NCBI GenBank assembly: GCA_902519235.1
Contig: CABYJE010000001.1
Coordinates: 124,001-188,000 of the forward strand
Reading direction: 5' to 3'
Length of the DNA: 64,000 nt
DNA from: an uncultured Prochlorococcus sp.
Lineage (GTDB): Bacteria; Cyanobacteriota; Cyanobacteriia; PCC-6307; Cyanobiaceae
Shown here: positions 9,652-19,615 of the stretch, piece after piece
Layout of the letters: each line of letters begins with the position of its first letter
Position numbering within the stretch: position 1 is the stretch's first letter
Notes under the pieces: generated by a model
The model's database searches: none
What the model was told of the DNA's origin: nothing
The model's input: only the letters and a program-made list of their open reading frames with translations
Translations under genes and position numbers: made by a program

Positions 9652-11729
9652 TGAAAAGCCAGGCTGATATTTTTATTAATAGAGAATTAAGTTGGATTGC
9701 GTTCAATAAAAGAGTACTCCTAACTGGTATGGAAAAGGAGTATAAAATCCTAGATAAAGTAAAGTTTTGCTCAATTTTTAGTAATAATCTAGATGAATTT
9801 TTTATGGTAAGGGTAGCTTCATTAAAAGCTCAAGTTGAAGCAGGTATTACAAATAAAAGTATTGATGGACTTACCCCTAAAGAGCAATTAACAAGAATCA
9901 ATAAAGAAGTAAAGAAATTAACAACCCTACAAGAAAACTATATAAATAATGAATTAAATAATGAATTAAAAGAAAAAGGTGTAATTTTAAAAAAATATAA
10001 AGACCTAAGTGAAAATCAAAGAAATTGGTGCAATAACTACTTTAATTCATCTATTTTCCCTTTATTAACTCCATTAGTTGTTGATCCAGCACATCCATTT
10101 CCTTTTATAAGTAATTTAAGTCTAAATTTGGCAGCTTTAATAAGTAATGGAGAAGATTCTAAAAATCAGTTTGTCAGAGTAAAAATACCAACAAAAAATA
10201 TCAATAGATTTATACAAATTCCCAATGAAATTATTCAACATGATGATGAAAGTACATATTTTTTTATAAGTGTTGAAGATTTAATTGGGAATAATATAAA
10301 TACTTTATTTAACGGAATGGACTGTATAAATTACTCTTTTTTTAGAGTAACAAGGGATGCAGATTTAGAATTAAAAGAACTTGAAGCTGATGATCTTCTT
10401 TTAGCAGTTGAACAAAGTTTGCAAAAGAGAAGATTAGGTGGGGATGTAGTTAGATTAGAAGTTGAATCGGATATGCCAGAAAATATTCTGAAACTACTCA
10501 TTGAAAGTATCTCAATTCAAAAAGAATATATTTACTTTTGCAAAAGTTTTTTAGGCCTTGACGATTTAAATCAGCTTACAAAAATTAATAGAAATGATTT
10601 AAAAGAAAATCTACTAATTGGGCAAACTCACCCAAAATTAAAAAATTTAGATTTACCTTCAAACAAAAGCTTTAATTCTATTTTCAATATACTTAGAAAA
10701 AAAAATATTCTGCTTCATCATCCATACGACTTATTTAGAACTTCAGTTGAAGAGTTTATAAATAGAGCAGCTGATGACCCACTTGTAATGGCTATAAAAA
10801 TTACTTTATATCGAGTTTCTAAGGATTCGCCTATCATTACAGCTTTAATGAGAGCTGCAGAGAATGGGAAAGAAGTAATGACTCTTGTTGAACTAAAAGC
10901 AAGATTTGATGAAGATAATAATATTCAATGGGCAAAGCAACTTGAACAAGCTGGAATTCATGTTGTATATGGGATCATAGGATTTAAAACACATACAAAA
11001 ATCGCTTTAATAGTAAGAAAAGAAAAAGAACGATTAAGAAATTATTTCCATATTGGAACAGGTAATTATAACTCTAATACTTCAATGTTTTATACAGATT
11101 TAGGATTACTTTCAACTGATCCTGATATTGCATCAGATTTGCTTGAATTATTTAACTACTTATCAGGTTTTTCTAAACAAAAAAATTTTCAAAAATTATT
11201 AGTTTCTCCCTCATCGATGAGAGAAAAATTTATATTTCTCATAAAGAGAGAAATTAAAAATGCAGAAGAAGGCAAAAAAGCCGAAATAATTGCAAAAATG
11301 AATTCTTTAGTAGACCCAGAAATAATTAAACTTCTTTATTTAGCTTCAGATTCAGGTGTAAAAATTAGCCTAATCATAAGAGGTATTTGTTGCTTATATC
11401 CCCAAAGAAAAAATTTAAGTGAAAATATTAAAGTCATAAGCATTATTGGCCACTTTCTCGAACACTCAAGAATTTTTTGGTTTTGTAATAATGGTGAAAA
11501 TGATGTTTTTATTGGGAGTGCAGATTGGATGAAAAGAAATCTTGATAGAAGAATAGAAGCTGTTACACCGATAGAGGATTATGAATTGAAATCTAAAATA
11601 TACTCGCTCTTGCAAACCTACATTAAAGATAATTACTTTTCTTGGATCATGAAGGAAGATGGTTCTTATGCGAAATATAAATTAGATTCATCGGATAATC
11701 GTTCGCAATTTGACCTTATAGAAAAATAA
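9651..11729 (+). CDS. ppk: Polyphosphate kinase 1
   Basis: Reversibly polymerises the gamma phosphate of ATP into inorganic polyphosphate, a phosphate and energy store. The N-terminal domain starts with INRELSWIAFNKRVL. The catalytic domains contain LLHHPYDLFRTSVEEFI, ITLYRVSKDSPI, ELKARFDEDNNI and the phospho-histidine site NYFHIGTGNYN (His near residue 465). 692 aa is typical for PPK1. It begins on the last base of the MFS gene stop. About 200 bp of AT-rich DNA separates it from the sigma factor gene. Confidence 0.97.
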   Translation: MKSQADIFINRELSWIAFNKRVLLTGMEKEYKILDKVKFCSIFSNNLDEFFMVRVASLKAQVEAGITNKSIDGLTPKEQLTRINKEVKKLTTLQENYINNELNNELKEKGVILKKYKDLSENQRNWCNNYFNSSIFPLLTPLVVDPAHPFPFISNLSLNLAALISNGEDSKNQFVRVKIPTKNINRFIQIPNEIIQHDDESTYFFISVEDLIGNNINTLFNGMDCINYSFFRVTRDADLELKELEADDLLLAVEQSLQKRRLGGDVVRLEVESDMPENILKLLIESISIQKEYIYFCKSFLGLDDLNQLTKINRNDLKENLLIGQTHPKLKNLDLPSNKSFNSIFNILRKKNILLHHPYDLFRTSVEEFINRAADDPLVMAIKITLYRVSKDSPIITALMRAAENGKEVMTLVELKARFDEDNNIQWAKQLEQAGIHVVYGIIGFKTHTKIALIVRKEKERLRNYFHIGTGNYNSNTSMFYTDLGLLSTDPDIASDLLELFNYLSGFSKQKNFQKLLVSPSSMREKFIFLIKREIKNAEEGKKAEIIAKMNSLVDPEIIKLLYLASDSGVKISLIIRGICCLYPQRKNLSENIKVISIIGHFLEHSRIFWFCNNGENDVFIGSADWMKRNLDRRIEAVTPIEDYELKSKIYSLLQTYIKDNYFSWIMKEDGSYAKYKLDSSDNRSQFDLIEK

Positions 11730-11937
11730 AATTAATATTGATTTTTACAACATTTAAAAAAATACTTAATATTTTAAATTTTTTTTAATTTTTATGAAAT
11801 CCAGTTATATCAATGGATTATAAGAAATAAGCATTAAAAAAAAATTTTTTGTCTTTAAAATTTCAACGTAAAAGTAGTTTTTATTTCAATTTCAGTGCTA
11901 GCTTTTTAAAAAATCCATTATTTAGGAGGCCAGGGTG

Positions 11938-12957
11938 ATGGGGATCCCTCTGGAATCTGCAAAAAGCTCTTCAGATAATAATTTTGATGAGCCAAGATTA
12001 CCAAACACTGCGGGCAAGGCTCGCAAATCGAAATCCAGTCTTACGGCAAAACAAAGCCAAAAAAAATCTGGCAGACTCGCTTCAGATTCTATTGGCTATT
12101 ACTTAAGTAGCATTGGTAGAGTACCTCTTTTGACTCCAGCAGAGGAAATAGAGTTGGCTCATCATGTTCAGAACATGAAAAAGTTACTGCAAATTCCTGA
12201 AAATGATAGAACGCAACGAAATCTTTATCAAATTAAAATTGGCAAAAGAGCCAGAGATAGAATGATGGCAGCTAATCTAAGGCTTGTTGTCTCCGTTGCA
12301 AAAAAATACCAAAACCAAGGGCTTGAATTATTAGACCTTGTCCAGGAAGGAGCTATTGGCCTTGAAAGAGCTGTAGATAAATTTGATCCTGCTATGGGAT
12401 ATAAATTTTCAACTTATGCTTACTGGTGGATTAGACAAGGAATGACAAGGGCTATAGATAACAGTGCAAGAACAATCCGTTTGCCTATTCACATAAGTGA
12501 AAAACTATCCAAAATGAGAAGAGTCTCTAGAGAATTATCACATAAATTTGGTAGGCAACCTACCAGATTGGAAATGGCAACTGAAATGGGAATTGATCAA
12601 AAAGATTTAGAAGATTTAATTTCTCAAAGTGCTCCTTGCGCTTCACTAGATGCTCACGCAAGAGGCGAAGAAGATAGAAGTACTCTTGGTGAACTCATAC
12701 CTGATCCAAACTGTGAAGAGCCTATGGAAGGTATGGATAGAAGTATTCAAAAAGAGCATTTAGGAACTTGGCTTTCTCAATTAAATGAAAGAGAACAAAA
12801 AATAATGAAGCTAAGATTTGGCCTAGATGGTGAAGAACCATTAACACTCGCAGAAATAGGAAGACAAATTAATGTTTCACGAGAAAGAGTAAGGCAATTA
12901 GAAGCTAAAGCAATATTAAAACTTAGAGTAATGACAACTCATCAAAAAGCAGCTTAA
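11938..12957 (+). CDS. RNA polymerase sigma-70 family factor, group 2 (RpoD-like)
   Basis: Directs RNA polymerase to promoters. It has region 1.2 (DSIGYYLSSIGRVPLLTPAEEIEL), region 2 with NLRLVVSVAKKYQNQGLELLDLVQEGAIGLERAVDKFD and YKFSTYAYWWIRQGMTRAI, region 3, and region 4 helix-turn-helix LTLAEIGRQINVSRERVRQLEAKAI. It is about 339 aa and lacks the long acidic region 1.1 expansion, fitting cyanobacterial non-essential group 2 factors. The ORF track begins at GTG 11935. I chose ATG 11938 because AGGAGG at 11924-11929 is then 8 nt away rather than 5. This is one of the few strong Shine-Dalgarno sites seen here. Confidence 0.92.
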   Translation: MGIPLESAKSSSDNNFDEPRLPNTAGKARKSKSSLTAKQSQKKSGRLASDSIGYYLSSIGRVPLLTPAEEIELAHHVQNMKKLLQIPENDRTQRNLYQIKIGKRARDRMMAANLRLVVSVAKKYQNQGLELLDLVQEGAIGLERAVDKFDPAMGYKFSTYAYWWIRQGMTRAIDNSARTIRLPIHISEKLSKMRRVSRELSHKFGRQPTRLEMATEMGIDQKDLEDLISQSAPCASLDAHARGEEDRSTLGELIPDPNCEEPMEGMDRSIQKEHLGTWLSQLNEREQKIMKLRFGLDGEEPLTLAEIGRQINVSRERVRQLEAKAILKLRVMTTHQKAA

Positions 12958-12962
12958 ACAAA

Positions 12963-13604
12963 TTGATAAAATTTACCTTAATTTTATTATATTTATTTTC
13001 GATTTTTTTAATATCAATAGTTTTTAAAAAATTTAATGAAAATAGCAGAGAAGTCGTCAGGAAAATAATACATATTGGAATAGGACCTTTAATACCAATT
13101 GCTCAATTTTTAAAAATTAATCAAAACTCGGCTCTAATTTTTACAGGAATTGTTTCATTAATGGTTTTCATCAATTACACCTATAAATTATTTCCAACAA
13201 TTGAGGATGTAGAGAGAAAGAGTTATGGAACATTATTTTATTGTCTAAGTTTATTTATTTTGATTTATCTTTTCTGGGATAAAAATCCATATGCACTAAT
13301 TAGTGGATTTTTCATAATGACTTTTGGTGATGGATTAGCTGGGTTAATAGGAAAAAGCTTTAACTCAAAGAGTTGGACTTTTTTTAAACAAAAAAAATCT
13401 TTATACGGGACTATGACTATGTTTTTAACAAGTTTGATAGTAGTTTGCTCAATGGGATACGCCCAACAAAATAGTTTAAATTTAAATTATTTTACAATAG
13501 CGTTTTTTGCGACTTTGCTCGAACAATTTAGTGTTTTAGGAATAGATAATTTCGTTGTTCCAATTTCTGCAGCATTATTTTTTAATTTTTTTATAACTAG
13601 CTAA
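12963..13604 (+). CDS. Phytol/dolichol kinase-like membrane protein (CTP-dependent lipid kinase family)
   Basis: Integral membrane protein with about six or seven hydrophobic segments. An early REVVRKIIHIGIGPLIP segment and the core ISGFFIMTFGDGLAGLIGK followed by KSLYGTMTMF match the phosphatidate cytidylyltransferase/dolichol kinase/phytol kinase (VTE5-like) superfamily. In phototrophs such kinases recycle phytol or phytyl phosphate for tocopherol and chlorophyll; that role is inferred from family and lifestyle, not shown. The start appears to be TTG, with no better in-frame start nearby. It follows the sigma gene by 5 bp and overlaps the convergent DAHP synthase gene by 8 bp. Confidence 0.75.
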   Translation: MIKFTLILLYLFSIFLISIVFKKFNENSREVVRKIIHIGIGPLIPIAQFLKINQNSALIFTGIVSLMVFINYTYKLFPTIEDVERKSYGTLFYCLSLFILIYLFWDKNPYALISGFFIMTFGDGLAGLIGKSFNSKSWTFFKQKKSLYGTMTMFLTSLIVVCSMGYAQQNSLNLNYFTIAFFATLLEQFSVLGIDNFVVPISAALFFNFFITS

Positions 13605-14664
13605 GTGAATTGTATAAAATAGCAAGTAATTCTTTGGTTGTTTCTATATCTATGCATGCATCTGTAATGCTTCTGCCAAACTGTAGATCCTCTTTTTTTA
13701 AAAGTTTTTGATTGCCGTCCTTCAAATGACTTTCAAGCATAACTCCTAAAATATTTTTTTCACCATTGCTAATTTGAGAAGCTATATTTTTTAGCACTTC
13801 CGACTGTTTTCGGAAATCTTTATTGGAATTACCATGACTACAATCAATCATCACTTTATGGGGAAGATTAGATTGCTTCAATTCAGAGGAAATTCTTTTA
13901 ATATGTTCACTTTCAAAATTTGGGCCTTTTGAACCGCCTCTTAAAACAATATGTCCATCTGGATTACCAGTTGTATTAACAATAGAAGCCATTCCATTTT
14001 CATTTACACCTAAGAAATGATGAGATTTTGAAGCTGACTGCATTGCATTTATTGCAGTAGTAAAAGAACCATCTGTACCATTTTTAAAACCTATAGGCAT
14101 TGACAATCCTGATGCCATTTCCCGATGAGTTTGACTTTCAGTAGTCCGCGCGCCTATGGCTGTCCAACTTATTAAATCGGCAATATATTGAGGAACTATT
14201 GGATCTAGTAATTCTGTAGCAGAGGGGATTCCACGAGTTGCTAGATATGAAAGCAAACTTCTTGCCCTTCTTAAACCAGTATTAATATCATAAGAATTAT
14301 CTAGATGAGGATCATTTATCAATCCTTTCCAACCAATAGTTGTTCTTGGTTTTTCAAAATATACTCTCATGATTATTTCTAATTTATCTTTATAAATTTC
14401 TCGAAAGTTTTGAATATATTTTGAATATTCTTTTGCCGCCTCTATATCATGAATTGAACATGGACCGACAATGACTAAAAGCTTCTGATCATTATGATGC
14501 AAAATATTTTGTATCGATCTTCTAGTTTTAGATACTGTATTAGCAGAGTCTTGATCTAAGGGTATATCATTATGTAATCTGCTTGGAGGTATTAATGGAC
14601 GTGTCTCAACAACATGTAAATCTGATGTCTTTTCTAAAGCAGAATTATTTGATGATGTCTTCAT
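13597..14664 (-). CDS. 3-deoxy-7-phosphoheptulonate (DAHP) synthase, class I
   Basis: First enzyme of the shikimate pathway, condensing phosphoenolpyruvate and erythrose 4-phosphate. Class I (AroF/G/H type) motifs are clear: LLVIVGPCSIHD, MRVYFEKPRTTIGWKGLINDP, WTAIGARTTESQTHREMASGLSMPIGFKNGTDG, ILRGG-like VLRGGSKGPNF, and DCSHGNSNKD. 355 aa is normal. The feedback specificity (Phe, Tyr or Trp) cannot be read reliably. aroE, a later shikimate step, lies 8 kb away, and pabB uses the chorismate produced. It is divergent from acnB across 97 bp. Confidence 0.94.
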   Translation of the reverse strand: MKTSSNNSALEKTSDLHVVETRPLIPPSRLHNDIPLDQDSANTVSKTRRSIQNILHHNDQKLLVIVGPCSIHDIEAAKEYSKYIQNFREIYKDKLEIIMRVYFEKPRTTIGWKGLINDPHLDNSYDINTGLRRARSLLSYLATRGIPSATELLDPIVPQYIADLISWTAIGARTTESQTHREMASGLSMPIGFKNGTDGSFTTAINAMQSASKSHHFLGVNENGMASIVNTTGNPDGHIVLRGGSKGPNFESEHIKRISSELKQSNLPHKVMIDCSHGNSNKDFRKQSEVLKNIASQISNGEKNILGVMLESHLKDGNQKLLKKEDLQFGRSITDACIDIETTKELLAILYNSLS

Positions 14665-14761
14665 TGATTAATTAAGAAGTTTGAATATTTAAAAAAGCAT
14701 TTATGAATACTCTCCTTTTCAATATTAAAAATAACAATAGATTAGGCATTAAACCTTACTA

Positions 14762-17335
14762 ATGAAGAATTTGGAAACATTGCTAAAAGATTATGCAGAT
14801 CACGTAGCTGAAAGAGCTGCCAAAGGTATACCACCTTTACCTTTAAATGCTGAGCAAACAAATTGCATTACAAAGTTATTGGAACAAGATAGTACTTTCG
14901 ATTCATCTTATTTACTTGATTTACTTATCAATAGAGTACCACCAGGAGTTGATGAGGCTGCTTATGTAAAAGCAAGCTGGCTTACGGCTATTGTTAATTC
15001 CGAAAAATATTGCAAATCAATAAATCCCGAAAAAGCAATTGAAATACTAGGAACAATGATAGGCGGATACAATGTGAATTCTTTAGTTGAAATACTTAAA
15101 GGAGAAAATAGTTTACTTGCTAAAAAAGCGGCAGAAGTTTTAAAAAATATTATTCTTGTTTACGACTCAGCTAATGAAATTTATGAATTAGCTCAAAATA
15201 ATATTTATGCAAAAGAGGTGTTAGATAGTTGGGCAAATGCAGAATGGTTCAAAAATAAAAAAGTTCTGGAAAAAGAGATTACTTGTTTAGTATTTAAAGT
15301 CGACGGCGAGACAAACACAGACGACTTATCACCGGCTGTACATGCAACATCACGCCCGGATATTCCGATGCATGCATTAGCTATGTTGGAATTTAAAATA
15401 CCTAATGGACTAAAGATTCTTGATAATTTAAAAAAACAAAATCTACCAATAGCTTATGTTGGAGATGTTGTTGGAACGGGGAGTTCTAGAAAATCTGCTA
15501 TTAATTCCCTTATTTGGCATATAGGAGAAGATATCGCTTTCGTTCCGAACAAAAAAACAGGTGGAATAATAATTGGCAGCAAAATAGCTCCAATTTTCTT
15601 TAATACTGCACAAGATTCAGGAGCTTTGCCTATAGAAGCTGACGTATCCCGTATGAAAACAGGAGATGTTATTAAAATATATCCTTATAAAGGCATTATT
15701 AAAAAAATTGAAAAAGATTCAAATACTGAAGAATTAATAAGCAAATTCAACTTATATCCAGCAACTCTTACTGATGAAATTCAAGCTGGCGGAAGAATTA
15801 ATCTTATGATTGGAAGATCTCTTACAGACAAAATTAGATACAAATTAAATTATAAACCAAGTGAAATATTTACCAGGCCACAAAATCCAACCAAAAGCAC
15901 TGCAGGCTTTACTCAAGCTCAAAAAATTGTAGGAAAAGCCTGCGGTTTAGATGGAGTTAGGCCAGGAATGACCTGTGAGCCAATTATGACCACAGTTGGT
16001 AGTCAAGATACTACTGGACCAATGACGAGAGATGAATTAAAAGAACTTGCTTGTTTAGGCTTTACTGCAGATTTAGTAATGCAAAGTTTTTGTCATACAG
16101 CCGCATATCCTAAACCAATAGATCTAGTTACCCATAAAGAATTACCTGATTTTATATCTCAAAGAGGTGGAGTAGCTCTTAAGCCTGGAGACGGCATAAT
16201 TCATAGTTGGCTAAACAGAATGCTTCTACCCGACACTGTTGGCACAGGTGGAGATAGTCATACAAGATTTCCTCTTGGCATTTCATTTCCTGGAGGCTCG
16301 GGCATTGTTGCCTTTGCCGCTGCAATAGGATCAATGCCATTAAATATGCCGGAATCTGTCCTGGTTAAATTTAAGGGAGAATTATTACCAGGAATTACTC
16401 TGAGAGATTTAGTAAATGCAATCCCTCTTTTTGCAATTAAAAAAGGACTCTTAACTGTTGAGAAAGAAAATAAGAAAAATATATTTAACGGTAAAATTAT
16501 GGAAATTGAGGGATTACCAAACCTAAAACTTGAACAAGCTTTTGAACTTACTGATGCCACTGCAGAACGCTCATGCGCTGGTAGCACGATACTTCTATCC
16601 CAAGAAACTGTTCAAGAGTACTTAAGAAGCAATATTTGCCTGCTAGAAAAAATGATCGAGAGCAATTATGAAGATTCAAAATCGATTTCAAGAAGAATCA
16701 ATGATATGAAAAATTGGTTAAAAAAACCATCATTAATTCAACCTGATTTCAACGCTCAATATGAAGAAATCATTGAAATTGATTTAGCAAAAGTAAAACA
16801 ACCTATAGTTGCTTGCCCTAACGATCCAGATAATGTAAAAGAAATAACTGATGTTGCAAATACAAATATTGATGAGGTTTTTATAGGTTCTTGCATGACA
16901 AATATTGGTCATTACAGGGCAGCTGCAAAAGTTCTTGAAGGTGTACAAAATTTAAAATCTAAATTATGGATTTGTCCACCAACAAAAATGGATGAAGAAA
17001 CTCTAAAAGCTGAAGGCTACTATAAAATATTCGAAGATTGTGGTGCAAGGTTAGAGTTACCAGGCTGTTCTTTATGTATGGGAAATCAAGCCAGAGTAGA
17101 TGATGGTTCCATAGTTTTTTCTACAAGTACAAGAAATTTTGATAATAGACTTGGCAAGAATGCACAAGTCTTTTTAGGCAGCGCTGAATTAGCAGCAGTT
17201 TGCGCACTGCTTGGAAAAATACCTGAAATTGAAGAATATCAGGATATTACTAAAAATAAAATTAATCCATATTCAGATGAACTTTATCGCTATCTTCAAT
17301 TTGATGAAATACACGATTTCAGCTTGACTAAGTAA
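14762..17335 (+). CDS. acnB: Aconitate hydratase B
   Basis: Iron-sulfur enzyme interconverting citrate and isocitrate, which in cyanobacteria supplies 2-oxoglutarate for nitrogen assimilation. AcnB domain order is seen: an N-terminal HEAT-like helical region (PPGVDEAAYVKASWL), then the swivelling domain (DGETNTDDLSPAVHA, GDVVGTGSSRKSAINSLIWHIG). The catalytic domains follow with MTTVGSQDTTGPMTRDEL, HSWLNRMLLPDTVGTGGDSHTRFP and the cluster cysteines in GSCMTNIGHYRAAAK and GCSLCMGNQ. 857 aa is normal for AcnB. Confidence 0.97.
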   Translation: MKNLETLLKDYADHVAERAAKGIPPLPLNAEQTNCITKLLEQDSTFDSSYLLDLLINRVPPGVDEAAYVKASWLTAIVNSEKYCKSINPEKAIEILGTMIGGYNVNSLVEILKGENSLLAKKAAEVLKNIILVYDSANEIYELAQNNIYAKEVLDSWANAEWFKNKKVLEKEITCLVFKVDGETNTDDLSPAVHATSRPDIPMHALAMLEFKIPNGLKILDNLKKQNLPIAYVGDVVGTGSSRKSAINSLIWHIGEDIAFVPNKKTGGIIIGSKIAPIFFNTAQDSGALPIEADVSRMKTGDVIKIYPYKGIIKKIEKDSNTEELISKFNLYPATLTDEIQAGGRINLMIGRSLTDKIRYKLNYKPSEIFTRPQNPTKSTAGFTQAQKIVGKACGLDGVRPGMTCEPIMTTVGSQDTTGPMTRDELKELACLGFTADLVMQSFCHTAAYPKPIDLVTHKELPDFISQRGGVALKPGDGIIHSWLNRMLLPDTVGTGGDSHTRFPLGISFPGGSGIVAFAAAIGSMPLNMPESVLVKFKGELLPGITLRDLVNAIPLFAIKKGLLTVEKENKKNIFNGKIMEIEGLPNLKLEQAFELTDATAERSCAGSTILLSQETVQEYLRSNICLLEKMIESNYEDSKSISRRINDMKNWLKKPSLIQPDFNAQYEEIIEIDLAKVKQPIVACPNDPDNVKEITDVANTNIDEVFIGSCMTNIGHYRAAAKVLEGVQNLKSKLWICPPTKMDEETLKAEGYYKIFEDCGARLELPGCSLCMGNQARVDDGSIVFSTSTRNFDNRLGKNAQVFLGSAELAAVCALLGKIPEIEEYQDITKNKINPYSDELYRYLQFDEIHDFSLTK

Positions 17336-17344
17336 TCATGGACT

Positions 17345-18703
17345 ATGCCAAACTTTATAAAAGATAATATTCGAAAAACAAGTAATAATTCCTCTCGTAG
17401 CATCAAAAAATTATTAAAACAAAGATCTCTAGTCGTTGCATTCTCTCTATTATTAACAGGTTTAGGGGCCTCAGTTACAAGCATATTTTTTAAAACTGGG
17501 ATCTATTTTATTAATAATTGGAGATTGGCATTATTAGAGCAATTCCCATCTATTGCGGTCTTACCTATTTTTGGAGCTCTAGGAGGAGCTATTGCAGGAT
17601 ATTTGATCAAAAATTTAGCGCCTGCTGCTAAAGGTTCGGGAGTGAGTCAAATCATGGGTTTCTTAAGACATAAAAAAGTTCCAATGAATTTAAAGGTAGG
17701 ATTAGTAAAGCTCCTATCAGGAATTATTGCTATTGGTAGTGGATTCCCTTTAGGCCCAGAAGGTCCATCAGTTCAAATGGGAGGATCTGTAGCTTGGCAA
17801 ATGGCCAAGTGGCTCAAAGCTCCTACAGCTTTCAGAAGAGTAATTGTAGCAGCAGGCGGTGGTGCTGGAATAGCTGCAGTATTTAGCGCTCCATTAGGAG
17901 GGTTTGTCTATGCAATAGAAGAGTTATTAAACTCTGCTAGACCAGTCATTTTGCTATTAGTAGTAATTACAACTTTTATTGCAGATTCATCTGCTGATAT
18001 CATTCAAGCCTTGGGTTTAGATCCTAAAGCAGGAGGCTTTGATTTTAACCTCGGATTTATAATTCAAAAAGAATATGATCCATCTGTTTTTTTCTTACCT
18101 GTAGATTTTATTTACTTAGTTTTACTAGGGATAATTATTGGGATATTTGCAGAATTGTACAGCCGATATGTTTTGTTAATGCAAAATCTTGGGAAGAAGT
18201 GGTATAAAAATAAATTTGTTTTAAAAATGAGTATCTGTGGACTAATTTTAGGAAGTATCTACTCTTGTTTACCCAGTACATTTCATAATTTAGATGAATT
18301 GCAGAAAATAATAGCTGAGCAAAATACAAGTATTGGAATTGCTTTATTAGCAGTTTTAGTACTATTTATCACGACAGGTTTAGCTGCAGCTTCTGGAGCA
18401 CCTGGAGGATTATTCTATCCAATGCTTACTTTAGGAGGGTCAATCGGACTAATAATGGGAAACTGGGTAGATATTGCGACAGGGCATGCGCCAAGTACGT
18501 TCATTTTTGCGGGAATGGGAGCTTTCGTAGCTGGATGTTCGCGAACACCAATAACAGCAATGTTTTTAGCTTTTGCTTTAACAAAAAATTTGTTAATAAT
18601 GAAACCTGTCTTAATCAGCTGCATTGCTAGTTTCTTAATAGCAAGAGCTTTTAATGAAGAATCAATTTATGAAAGACAAATAAAAATAGAATTAGAAGAC
18701 TAA
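17345..18703 (+). CDS. ClC-family chloride channel or H+/Cl- exchanger
   Basis: Multi-pass inner-membrane protein of the voltage-gated chloride channel family. The three anion-path motifs are present: GSGVSQIMGFL (GSGxP-like, central Ser), GSGFPLGPEGPSVQMG (GxEGP with the gating glutamate) and GAPGGLFYPMLTLGG (GxFxP-like). About ten hydrophobic helices are seen in 452 aa. No C-terminal CBS domains are attached. Whether it is a channel or proton-coupled exchanger cannot be told without a careful look at the internal proton glutamate. It follows acnB by 9 bp. Confidence 0.9.
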   Translation: MPNFIKDNIRKTSNNSSRSIKKLLKQRSLVVAFSLLLTGLGASVTSIFFKTGIYFINNWRLALLEQFPSIAVLPIFGALGGAIAGYLIKNLAPAAKGSGVSQIMGFLRHKKVPMNLKVGLVKLLSGIIAIGSGFPLGPEGPSVQMGGSVAWQMAKWLKAPTAFRRVIVAAGGGAGIAAVFSAPLGGFVYAIEELLNSARPVILLLVVITTFIADSSADIIQALGLDPKAGGFDFNLGFIIQKEYDPSVFFLPVDFIYLVLLGIIIGIFAELYSRYVLLMQNLGKKWYKNKFVLKMSICGLILGSIYSCLPSTFHNLDELQKIIAEQNTSIGIALLAVLVLFITTGLAAASGAPGGLFYPMLTLGGSIGLIMGNWVDIATGHAPSTFIFAGMGAFVAGCSRTPITAMFLAFALTKNLLIMKPVLISCIASFLIARAFNEESIYERQIKIELED

Positions 18704-18713
18704 GAAAATATCT

Positions 18714-19568
18714 TCAATCAAAAACAGCAGTTTTACTGTTATAGACAAACACTTGATGATTTAGATGTAATCTAACCGCTCTTGCTAAAGCTATTCTTTC
18801 AATATCTCTTCCTTTTCTTATCAAATCATCAACTTCATCCCTATGGCTTACATTAACTGTGCATTGCTCTATTATCGGGCCTTCATCAAGATCTTCTGTC
18901 ACATAGTGTGCAGTAGCACCGATTAATTTAACACCTCTCTTCCATGCTCGATGATATGGTTGCCCGCCCTTAAATGCAGGTAAGAACGAATGATGAATAT
19001 TTATAATTGAGGAAAACTTTTTTAAAAAAGAGTTACTCAAAATTTGCATATATTTGGCTAATACAACAAGATCAATTGCATATTCGTTTAATAAATTTAA
19101 AAATTGATCTTCAACAATAGATTTATCAATATTAAAGGTATCGATATAGACAAATTTTGCATTAAAGTCATTTGCAATATTTTCAAGATCAGAATGATTA
19201 GAAATTATTAATGGAACTTTCATTTTGAGTTCACCATTTCTTACTCGCCAAAGCAAATCAATCAAACAATGATTTTGTTTACTCACGAAAATAGCAACAT
19301 TTGGAATTTCATCAGAATAATTTACGTTAAATTTTCCATTTACTTCATCTGCAATTTTTTGAAATTCTTTGTAGATTTCATCTCTATTAAAAGACGCATT
19401 TTTACTATTCCATTCAATTCGACTAAGAAATAAACCTGCATCTTGATCTGTATGATGATCAGAATGTTTTATGTTTCCACCGTAATTCCAAATCCAACTT
19501 GTGAGCAAACTTACAAGGCCAGGACGATCAGGACAAACAATTTTGAATATAATTGAAGGATGTTCCAA
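18714..19568 (-). CDS. purU: Formyltetrahydrofolate deformylase
   Basis: Hydrolyses 10-formyltetrahydrofolate to formate and tetrahydrofolate, balancing one-carbon pools. The first 80 residues form an ACT domain (IIFKIVCPDRPGLVSLLTSWIWNYGGNI). The remainder is a formyltransferase fold with VAIFVSKQNHCLIDLL, INIHHSFLPAFKGGQPYHRAWKRGVKLIGATAHYVTEDLDEGPIIEQ, a run very close to known PurU proteins. 284 aa is normal. The first codon appears to be TTG with no upstream ATG in frame. It converges with the ClC gene and is divergent from the FAD oxidoreductase. Confidence 0.95.
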   Translation of the reverse strand: MEHPSIIFKIVCPDRPGLVSLLTSWIWNYGGNIKHSDHHTDQDAGLFLSRIEWNSKNASFNRDEIYKEFQKIADEVNGKFNVNYSDEIPNVAIFVSKQNHCLIDLLWRVRNGELKMKVPLIISNHSDLENIANDFNAKFVYIDTFNIDKSIVEDQFLNLLNEYAIDLVVLAKYMQILSNSFLKKFSSIINIHHSFLPAFKGGQPYHRAWKRGVKLIGATAHYVTEDLDEGPIIEQCTVNVSHRDEVDDLIRKGRDIERIALARAVRLHLNHQVFVYNSKTAVFD

Positions 19569-19615
19569 AAAAATTTAACTATTAAGTCCAATAAGCAAGT
19601 ATATCTAATATATCA

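Noticed and set aside
11798-11819. 6-bp stem AATCCA/TGGATT with a 10-nt loop before the sigma factor gene
   Set aside because: Short and AT-rich in a region full of A and T runs; likely chance.
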